Below the pieces are notes generated by a model, which worked only from the letters and a program-made list of their open reading frames with translations, searched no databases and was not told where the DNA came from. From Acetobacter sp. (GTDB lineage Bacteria; Pseudomonadota; Alphaproteobacteria; RF32; CAG-239), in the NCBI GenBank assembly GCA_023665325.1, contig JAMPED010000008.1, positions 38,295 to 71,667 of the forward strand: a DNA stretch of 33,373 nucleotides. Direction: 5' to 3'. Every line of letters begins with the position of its first letter. Position 1 is the stretch's first letter. The position numbers and the translations under genes were made by a program. Shown piece by piece: positions 26,701-33,373 of the stretch.

Positions 26701-28021
26701 TTATATTTGACAGAGGAATATTTCTCCCATTTATAACACCGCTTTCATCAAATACATAACCATAAGGAGATATTGTGTATTCTTTATCTTCTGCATTTAA
26801 GGTGCTTGCTATTCCATTAACACCAATAAATTCTCCATTATTACTATAAATGACGCGGTTATCTAGTACACGTCCAAATTCTTTACCTTTTTTATCAAAA
26901 GCACTTTGCTGTTGAATATAACCAAGCTCTGAATTATCTAAAGATATAATTTTACCGCCTACTGCTGCATTTCCACGAAGGTTCCCCAAATAATCAAATA
27001 TTGGACCAACAGAATTTATGATACCAATAACCTGTCCTTTATTATCAATTACATTTCCTGAAGCCCCTATTTTTCCTATAATATCGTGTGATTTAACAAT
27101 ATTTCCGTTTCCAACTATTCGACCTAAATATTTTCCATCCAACGTATTAGCTGTTGCAGACTGACTTATTGTAAAACCTATTAACTCGCCACTTTTGCTT
27201 ATAGCCCTATTTCCAATAACTGCTGTACCAATAACTTTCCCTTTATCTAATATATCACCGTTATAGCTAACAATTCCTAAGTAGCTTCCTTCTAAAGTGA
27301 ATGCATACCCCTCGTTAACAATATGTCCAATTATGTTTCCATCTGCGTTATAAGCAAAACCATTTGCGTGAATATTAGCAATGGTATTTTTATTTAAATC
27401 AGTAACTCTTCCATCTGGCGCTATACTACCTAAAAATTTTCCATTTGCAGCTATAACCATTTTAGAAGAAATCAATCTTCCAACAACATTATATCTCTCT
27501 CCTCCTGTTTGTGCAAAAACATATCCTGATGCCGTTACATAACCATTTTTCTCTCCTGATAGATTATAAAAATATCCATCACCGGACACTCTTCCAATAA
27601 TTTTCCCTCTATCATCATAAACTAATCCGGGCGAAATAACTGCACCTAAAATATCATAATTATCATTAACAACTAAGCCATTTGGAAGAACTTTGCCAAC
27701 TATATCATTATTAGCAGCAGTTACTGTTCCATCATTATTTACTTTTCCTAAAATTTCATTCTTATATGAAATAGCAATTCCTTGGGGAACGATACCACCA
27801 ATTAAGACATTATCATCATTAACTGTATAACCATCTGCAGTGATGTGTCCAATTAGTTCATTTTCAAAATCAATCACTGAACCATCCGGAATAACTTTTC
27901 CTATTAAGTTTCCATCTAAATCGATTGCACTGATGTCTGCTGCTTTAGTATTATTTATTGCGGATAACAATAAAGCTACGCTCAAAATAAGACATTTTAA
28001 TTTCGACTTTTTAACAAACAA
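23753..28021 (-). CDS. virB10: Giant VirB10/TrbI-like T4SS protein with repeat stalk
   Basis: 1,422 residues; canonical VirB10 is about 400. Start is TTG at 28021, seven nt after a strong GGAGG, and a signal peptide follows at once (KKSKLKCLILSVALLLSAINNTKA). Residues about 28-890 are degenerate tandem repeats of roughly 22 residues of the type DGxVxDxxGNxIGxV. A charged linker (about 895-955), a short repeat block (about 960-1015) and a Gly/Pro-rich stretch come next. The VirB10 C-terminal domain spans about 1115-1320: VPITAIVERNVYGDMGRNVIIPAGSRIIG, GYVDEQMVKKYTMPLVG with the two-helix antenna, and VPAGTRIIIYPMTDLWL. An Asn/Gln/Pro-rich tail (about 1320-1422) closes it. The VirB10 domain should sit in the outer-membrane core complex, and the repeats would extend into the periplasm or beyond. 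Confidence 0.88.
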   Translation of the reverse strand: MFVKKSKLKCLILSVALLLSAINNTKAADISAIDLDGNLIGKVIPDGSVIDFENELIGHITADGYTVNDDNVLIGGIVPQGIAISYKNEILGKVNNDGTVTAANNDIVGKVLPNGLVVNDNYDILGAVISPGLVYDDRGKIIGRVSGDGYFYNLSGEKNGYVTASGYVFAQTGGERYNVVGRLISSKMVIAANGKFLGSIAPDGRVTDLNKNTIANIHANGFAYNADGNIIGHIVNEGYAFTLEGSYLGIVSYNGDILDKGKVIGTAVIGNRAISKSGELIGFTISQSATANTLDGKYLGRIVGNGNIVKSHDIIGKIGASGNVIDNKGQVIGIINSVGPIFDYLGNLRGNAAVGGKIISLDNSELGYIQQQSAFDKKGKEFGRVLDNRVIYSNNGEFIGVNGIASTLNAEDKEYTISPYGYVFDESGVINGRNIPLSNIIDNNGKILSYTSIQGKTENNSLNEISKLTSSGILIDKNNKLLGKNVDADYATDFFGTPLGYPNFSNLIVNNQNQLDAQIFPNDSVFSLTGNPKQYKGQAGNAPLSISINGDYLGANRLNGQIRKSGEIVGVISADGYALDNMGALYGVALSYGVVVTPECKFLGVVSDNGDAKNAKGNRIGTILANRQVISDTEEVMGYIIYPQGVWGDKGEILGVETPLGSVLNYDNRNLGCQDINGNIRNSQNEIIGRVIQYTSIMGFNNQIIGKINSAGFIADDTERQLGYIGIDAAAYSLQGENLGVLFDYKVAFDDNNTYLGRVNANGEVLSDTGNILGHVDYNGLVHLQDGSTGFALYDLYVYDNEEKTVGYIAKNGTVYSIMGDVKGTIHHGFVLDKKQKLIARGKRDYLIRDDEKNVIGYLNLDGNVVNYKNILVGTLTEDGEIVDSSEKVIAAADPLQYYHKSTTAAVKQGKQTETKGDSRIEDKSLEEINENIAEPENDRFDDQTSTEIDEETPNADDIKVKHKIVGIALTPGGRYIGDVYSNNEVIDAEGNVVGNRNANGEIVDVNGNIIGGFQTKDKENNRAVNKNWWESIMKGVIVSAHGTGNEPVNVGPGGGIGPGERYNPRRAEIIAQLQNSRRQSMAGKSISSNFDAASYTGWQDNWDGITRSISTLRVDMSNMITADKPIPAVLARSLISLGNVPITAIVERNVYGDMGRNVIIPAGSRIIGGLNDGGELDVTSRFDGTSGGVKLKISWQRIIRPDGIAFLLDNNSQTGDAQGRGGGALGYVDEQMVKKYTMPLVGTLATSAITYMMAADEDATGEVETSKQQAASDARQQFMEKMNEILDEIIESKSQIEPVTFVPAGTRIIIYPMTDLWLRSTKEIEKGETSSVNKRHKDVLIDDNETTVNTNNNTSTNTAGPRVQNNQGQNQSQNAPLIGNDTQQNQQKQTVPGAIPPPAADGTVSDYPDSEEEMTGDIELF

Positions 28022-28022
28022 A

Positions 28023-31000
28023 TCAGTTCCTCCGATTTTGAGCGACTTCTTCTAATACGTAACCGGATATTTTATTCTTAGTATTGACATACGAGCCATT
28101 ACTCTTCAAATATCCTATTTTTCCATTTGTAATGCTTAAGACATTACCCTCTGGTGATAAACGACCGGCATATTTTCCATCGTTGTTTAATATACTAGCA
28201 CCAATTTTATATGTATGTCCTATAATTTTTCCATTGTTATCTACAGCTAAATTTGCTGAAATGACTTTTCCAATTGTTGAATGTTCAAAATTTAGGATTT
28301 TTCCATCAATATTTACATAGCCGATAACTTTATCGTGCTCATTTATTACGATGTCTCCATCAACGATTTCACCGATCAATTTTCCTTTATCATTAACTGC
28401 TTGCCCTGAACTCAATAACTTTCCAATTTTTTTATTATTTTTGGAAACAATCGTACCATCTGCTACAACTTGTCCAATTATTCTCCCTGAATAATCAAGA
28501 ACGATACCTTGCTTTATGATACTATAATTTTTATTAGAAGCTCCACCTGGAAGAATTGTCGTTAAGATATTATCATTAACATCAATAATATCTCCTAAAG
28601 CATTTAGATACCCTTTTATGCTTCCAAAAATATCAATAACTAAATTTTCAGGAATCACCTCACCAACAATCTGTTTATTAACATCTAAAATATGCCCATC
28701 TGCACAGATATTTCCACTTATACTTCCATCTACATCAATTACTTTTCCACTTTTACTGACATACCCTAGATATGAGCCATCGTAACCTATTCCAACACCT
28801 GTTTTAACAACTCCACCTTTATATTCTCCTTTATTGTCAAACATTCGTCCTTTAGCATCAATTCGTCCGTATACTTTACCATATAAGTCAATGACTTCAG
28901 CGTTATCATTTACAAAACCTATATATTTTCCATAAAAGTCAACTACATTTCCTTTGGGTAATAATCTTAAAGGTTTCCCATTATCAAATGCATATCCATC
29001 ATAAGTTATTTTATCAACTGCTATTCCTTTTTGATTATAAATATAACCATCAGCGAATATACGTCCAACAATGCGTCCATTTGCATCTATTATTATATTC
29101 TTCTCAGGAAAAATAACACCCTTTGCTTCTTTTTTATTATTAACCAATAATTTATTCAGCAATATCGTCGTATTAGGAATGATGTTTTTACTGTCATAAT
29201 TTTGCTGTGATAAATTGTTGATATATTCACCATTCAAATTATACGCCTGTGTTTTATCCATTATCTGTCCAATAATGAAACCATCTCTATTTAAAACTTC
29301 ACCATCAAAATTGGTACATCCGACGACATTCCCGCCTGACTTTATAGTTCCATCAGGATTTAGAGTCCCCATTACTTCACCATTATAGTACATCGCATAG
29401 CTTGGTTCATAAACCTTACCGATGAGTTTTCCATCACGATTTAGGATTCCTCCATCTGGGTTTACACATCCGAGGTATTCGCCTTTATTATCTCGAGCAT
29501 AACCATCTTGTTCAACTTTACCTATTAAGTTACACTTATTGTCCCTTATCCAACCAAGTTTAACTATCTCTCCTGCATATTTTCCGTCCTTATCAACAAT
29601 GCTTCGATCAAATAACATTCGATATCCGGTATCTTGATTATCCTTTTTTACTCTTCCATCTTTATCAACATAGCCATAATAGGAACATCCCCAACCTCCA
29701 GCGATACCGCCTATGACAGCCTTTCCTATTATTTTTTTATTTTCAATACCTTTAATTAAATAATTTGGTAAAACTTTCCCTACTACTTCCTCTTTATTGT
29801 TAATAACGTCTCCACGATTACTAATCGTTCCAAGGCTAAGCCCATTGGGTGAAAGAGCTATCATATCTTTTTTGATAACTGCACCAATTCTTACTCCTCG
29901 AGATGTTATCACATTGCCATTTTCATCTACATAGCCAATAATGATATTGTTTAGATCGTGGACTTTTCCATCTGCATCAACATAACCGATAATATTACCG
30001 TTTTCATCAATAACAAGATTAGAATAATCACCAACAACTCCAACAATATTACCATTTGCATCTATTGTAAATCCCATATTGTTGCCAACACGTCCAATTA
30101 TATTACCATTTGCATCTATGATGGTTCCGTCTTCCTGCACAGTTCCGATAATATTTCCATCAAAATCGCGAGGAATACCATTTTCATCAATATATCCGAT
30201 AACATTACCATCTTTATCCAGCACAGCTTTACGATTAACTATGCTCAAATTTGAATCCGCTTTTGGTGATAAACGCCCGATAATTTCTCCATTACTTCCA
30301 TATACTGTACCATCTTCAGCTACTATTCCTATAACTTGACCATTATTACCGATGACACGTCCATTTTCATCTATGTAGCCAATAATATTTCCATTTTCAT
30401 CAACCGCTACTTTAGCAAACTCTCCTGCATAACCGATAATATTTCCATTTACATCGTGAATTGTTCCATCTTCTCCCAGATATCCAATTAGATTTCCATT
30501 AAAATCTCTAACGGAACCATCTTCATCAATGTAACCTATAACATTTCCATTTTCGTCATAAGCTAAACGTTTGCTTATACCTGCTGTCCCTAATATCTCA
30601 TCTGTAATACAGTAAACATTACCATCATCATCTGTAAACCCTAAAAGTTCTTCATCCGTATGATATACTTTTCCGTCTGCACCGACAAATCCGATAATAT
30701 TTCCATTTTCATCGAAAGCAAAATCTACATATCGCCCAATTTTACCAACATTACGATTATATTCATCCGTAACTGTACCATTTATTTGAGCTTTACCTAT
30801 TATTTTTCCGAGGAAATCATAAACTGTATTGTCTTCACCTATATATCCGACAACTTTACCATTTTGACTGTATGCGATTTGACCACGTTTTCCAATACTA
30901 CCTATGACTTCATTAGTATTTTTATAAACTTCACCATTTTCGTCGATAAAACCAATCAACGTATTATTAAAATCTCTTACATTTCTATTTTCATCAACAA

Positions 31001-33373
31001 AACCTATAATATTACGTTGTTTATCATAAACAAGATTTCGCAAATTGTTTGCTGTACCAATATTTTCTCCGGCCTCAGAGATTATCTTTCCATCAGTTCT
31101 TATTTTTCCTAAAATTTCACCATTTACGTTTATAATATTATTGTTTTCACTAGAATATCCTAAAATTTTTCCGTCATTACCATAGGCAATCTTAGCACTT
31201 CTGCAGGCCGCACATAAAACATCACCGACTGCAATTACATCTCCACTGTCATTGATATAGCCAATAACTTTTCCAGCATTATCAACTGCAATATTATTTT
31301 CTTTTTTTACACCTATTTTTTCATTGCTGTGATTTAATAGTGTTTTATTATCTATATCTAACCGACCGATAGTATTCCGTTTGATTGATAAGACATTTCC
31401 AGCAGTATCAACAACTCCTAAAAGATCACTTTCATCTCCACGTAAATATCCTTTATTATCAATATAACCTATCACTTCGTGATTATTCTTTTGTACCATA
31501 TTAACAGAGATACCACTTTTACCGATTAAATCGCCTTTCGTGTTAACAATATTATTATTTTCTTTTTTACCAATTATTCTGTTTTTAAAGTTTCTGACAT
31601 TCCCGTCTTTTTCTAAATATCCAAGAATTTTATTTTTTGCATCTATAACAATATTTCGTTTAATACAGCTATGACCAATTACTGTATTTCCAGATTTTAT
31701 AACACGTCCGTTTGGATCGATAAACCCTATTTTTTGTCCTTTTTCATTTGAAATAATACCATTTTCATTAAGAAAACCTATAATTGTTCCATTTGCATCA
31801 ATAGCCATTTTTTTGCGCTCTTTATCCGCTATTCCAATGATGCGTCCTTGTTTATCTGAAATCGTGTTATCTGGTAAAATTTTACCAATCAGTCCATCTG
31901 AAAAATCTTTTACCATTCCATCTGCGGCGATATAGCCTAAAATTTTTCCTTTTTTATCATAAGCCAAACGCTTATAATTTCCAATTTCACCGATTATTCT
32001 TCCGCAAGATGCTCTTATATTCCCATCTTTATCAACGACACCTATAATATTTCCGTTTTCATCAATAACACGCCCTTTATCATCAATGTAGCCAATAACC
32101 TCTCCTTTATCATTTAAAGCGAGTTCCCGCATTTCTCCGGCTTTGCCAATGATATTTCCTTTTGCATCAACAATATTACCATCAGCATCAACGTGACCTA
32201 TCACATTCCCTCTAAAATCTTTTACTGTACCATCGGGATCAATGTATCCGATGATATTACCGTCTTTATCATAAGCCAAGCGACGTGACATACCAGCTTT
32301 ACCTATAACTTTCCCATCTGTTCCTATGATATTACCATTTTTGTCCACATAACCGAGCAGTTCACCATTTTTGCCAACAACGCGCCCTTTATCATCTACA
32401 TAGCCAATCACCTTACCATTCTTATCGTAAGCTAAATTTTTATAATCTCCAGCTTTTCCTATAATTTGACCATTTTTATCAATAATATCACCGCTATCTG
32501 TCACCTTACCAATTATATTACCGTCAAAATCAATAACATTACCATTTTCATCAATATAACCAATGGCTTGACCGTCTTTTCCTATTGCTAAACGACGTTT
32601 GGTCGCTGGGGTATTTTCATCTTGCGTACTAATTATATTGCCATTTTCATCGACATAACCGATTTCACGACCACTAGCATCAAAAACACGTCCTTTATCA
32701 TCCACATAGCCAACAATATTGCCATTTTCATCTAATGCTAATTTAGAATAAGCTCCCGCTTTACCAATGATTTTACCATTTTCATCAATGATATTACCAT
32801 TTTTATCAAGCTTACCAATTACATTACCTTTAAAATCACGAACTGTTCCATCTTTATCGACCCAGCCAATAACGTTGCCATCTTTATCGTATGCAAGGCG
32901 GCGACTAGCACCAACTTTTCCAATAATTTTCTTTTTTTCAGGGATTGTTTTTACTATATTACCATTTTTATCGACGACACCAATTTCATTACCTTTAGCA
33001 TCAAAAACACGCCCATCTTTGTCAACATACCCTATCACATTACCGTTTTTATCTAGAGCTAGTTTCGCTACTTCTCCTGCTTTACCAATGATTTTACCAT
33101 TTTCATCAATGATATTGCCATCTTTATCTACTTTACCTATTACGTTACCATTAAAATCTTTAACCGTACCATCTGGCTCAATATAACCTATAACATTACC
33201 ATCTTTATCATATGCAAGGCGGCGACTTTCTCCTACTTTGCCTATTATACTTTCTCCCTGTATGATATTTCCATTTTCATCAACATAACCGATTTCATTG
33301 CCTTTAGCATCAAAAACGCGCCCATCTTTGTCAACATACCCTATCACATTACCGTTTTTATCTAGAGCTAGTT
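28023..33373 (-). CDS. Giant repeat protein of the T4SS locus (5' end outside window)
   Basis: Open for at least 1,783 codons to the window edge, so the start lies to the right; the first GTG at 33347 is inside a repeat and is not a start. The whole visible part is tandem repeats: a core of the type NGNIIGYVDENGNVID arranged in units of about 52 residues (LAYDKDGNVIGY, VKDFNGNVIG, IIDENGKIIGKAG), which pair into a 103-107-residue superunit. Repeats are nearly perfect at the right (N-terminal side) and decay toward the C-terminus, which ends LEEVAQNRRN. There is no VirB10 domain, no membrane segment and almost no Cys in the visible part. The stop lies 1 nt before the virB10 start. The Gly-Asn-Asp pattern suggests a beta-solenoid or stacked beta-hairpins. 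Function unknown. Confidence 0.85.
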   Translation of the reverse strand, partial: LALDKNGNVIGYVDKDGRVFDAKGNEIGYVDENGNIIQGESIIGKVGESRRLAYDKDGNVIGYIEPDGTVKDFNGNVIGKVDKDGNIIDENGKIIGKAGEVAKLALDKNGNVIGYVDKDGRVFDAKGNEIGVVDKNGNIVKTIPEKKKIIGKVGASRRLAYDKDGNVIGWVDKDGTVRDFKGNVIGKLDKNGNIIDENGKIIGKAGAYSKLALDENGNIVGYVDDKGRVFDASGREIGYVDENGNIISTQDENTPATKRRLAIGKDGQAIGYIDENGNVIDFDGNIIGKVTDSGDIIDKNGQIIGKAGDYKNLAYDKNGKVIGYVDDKGRVVGKNGELLGYVDKNGNIIGTDGKVIGKAGMSRRLAYDKDGNIIGYIDPDGTVKDFRGNVIGHVDADGNIVDAKGNIIGKAGEMRELALNDKGEVIGYIDDKGRVIDENGNIIGVVDKDGNIRASCGRIIGEIGNYKRLAYDKKGKILGYIAADGMVKDFSDGLIGKILPDNTISDKQGRIIGIADKERKKMAIDANGTIIGFLNENGIISNEKGQKIGFIDPNGRVIKSGNTVIGHSCIKRNIVIDAKNKILGYLEKDGNVRNFKNRIIGKKENNNIVNTKGDLIGKSGISVNMVQKNNHEVIGYIDNKGYLRGDESDLLGVVDTAGNVLSIKRNTIGRLDIDNKTLLNHSNEKIGVKKENNIAVDNAGKVIGYINDSGDVIAVGDVLCAACRSAKIAYGNDGKILGYSSENNNIINVNGEILGKIRTDGKIISEAGENIGTANNLRNLVYDKQRNIIGFVDENRNVRDFNNTLIGFIDENGEVYKNTNEVIGSIGKRGQIAYSQNGKVVGYIGEDNTVYDFLGKIIGKAQINGTVTDEYNRNVGKIGRYVDFAFDENGNIIGFVGADGKVYHTDEELLGFTDDDGNVYCITDEILGTAGISKRLAYDENGNVIGYIDEDGSVRDFNGNLIGYLGEDGTIHDVNGNIIGYAGEFAKVAVDENGNIIGYIDENGRVIGNNGQVIGIVAEDGTVYGSNGEIIGRLSPKADSNLSIVNRKAVLDKDGNVIGYIDENGIPRDFDGNIIGTVQEDGTIIDANGNIIGRVGNNMGFTIDANGNIVGVVGDYSNLVIDENGNIIGYVDADGKVHDLNNIIIGYVDENGNVITSRGVRIGAVIKKDMIALSPNGLSLGTISNRGDVINNKEEVVGKVLPNYLIKGIENKKIIGKAVIGGIAGGWGCSYYGYVDKDGRVKKDNQDTGYRMLFDRSIVDKDGKYAGEIVKLGWIRDNKCNLIGKVEQDGYARDNKGEYLGCVNPDGGILNRDGKLIGKVYEPSYAMYYNGEVMGTLNPDGTIKSGGNVVGCTNFDGEVLNRDGFIIGQIMDKTQAYNLNGEYINNLSQQNYDSKNIIPNTTILLNKLLVNNKKEAKGVIFPEKNIIIDANGRIVGRIFADGYIYNQKGIAVDKITYDGYAFDNGKPLRLLPKGNVVDFYGKYIGFVNDNAEVIDLYGKVYGRIDAKGRMFDNKGEYKGGVVKTGVGIGYDGSYLGYVSKSGKVIDVDGSISGNICADGHILDVNKQIVGEVIPENLVIDIFGSIKGYLNALGDIIDVNDNILTTILPGGASNKNYSIIKQGIVLDYSGRIIGQVVADGTIVSKNNKKIGKLLSSGQAVNDKGKLIGEIVDGDIVINEHDKVIGYVNIDGKILNFEHSTIGKVISANLAVDNNGKIIGHTYKIGASILNNDGKYAGRLSPEGNVLSITNGKIGYLKSNGSYVNTKNKISGYVLEEVAQNRRN
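31960..33373 (-). repeat. Near-identical tandem DNA repeats, 309-321 bp
   Basis: Within the giant repeat gene the DNA itself repeats. A 73-nt block at 32992-33064 recurs at 33301-33373 with one difference (309-bp offset). Blocks at 32758 and 32893 recur at 33079 and 33214 (321-bp offset, 107 codons). Identity falls leftward. This is the youngest part of the array and continues off the window. Confidence 0.85.

Noticed and set aside
28019..28030. The two giant genes as one gene split by a frameshift or nonsense mutation
   Set aside because: The downstream frame begins with a strong ribosome binding site and a complete signal peptide, so it is a gene of its own.
29958..33186. Open plus-strand frames inside the repeat genes
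   Set aside because: They are antisense shadows of the periodic coding sequence, with low-complexity Ile/Thr/Ser translations and no ribosome binding sites.
28023..33373. CRISPR array or noncoding satellite suggested by the dense repeats
   Set aside because: Repeat offsets are multiples of three, a single long minus-strand frame stays open throughout, and the repeats translate into a coherent protein pattern.

Overview
The window is AT-rich chromosomal DNA from an alphaproteobacterium, most likely a lineage with a small gut-type genome. The evidence is gene order: mutM, a secreted protein, rpsT, dnaA, dnaN and recF follow each other, as in many Alphaproteobacteria, and recG lies divergent to mfd. 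Other support is the zinc-finger/J-domain protein family and a prepilin of the AG^RSMIEMLG type. I infer the lineage from protein appearance only; I ran no search.

Layout. 1-4.3 kb: a lipoprotein, hslO (Hsp33), recX, a sugar-nucleotide epimerase-like SDR, and a second lipoprotein of different base composition. 4.5-10.7 kb: divergent recG and mfd, then a J-domain protein. 10.9-16.9 kb: mutM, a small secreted protein, rpsT, dnaA, dnaN, recF (repair, translation and replication initiation). 16.9-19.3 kb: a promoter-structured RNA-terminator unit in front of a prepilin gene, then gpsA and a small orphan gene on the other strand. 19.4-22.7 kb: the classical rpmH-rnpA-yidD-yidC-engB operon. 22.7-33.4 kb, minus strand: the end of a type IV secretion (T4SS) locus, with virB11, a 1,422-residue VirB10 homologue carrying a very long Gly/Asp/Asn-rich repeat region, and upstream of it a second giant repeat protein (at least 1,780 residues) that runs off the window. 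The rest of the T4SS probably lies to the right.

Two signals cover the whole window and are not tied to any gene. (1) The tetranucleotide CATG appears to be absent from all 33 kb, although base composition predicts about a hundred copies; His codons before G are CAC. (2) The hexamer GAATCG occurs about 27 times on the plus strand against about 3 on the minus strand, whichever way the genes point, like a polar chromosome-organising motif. The most novel gene content is the tandem pair of giant repeat proteins attached to a T4SS core component, which recalls in architecture, but not in sequence, CagY of Helicobacter and DotG of Legionella.
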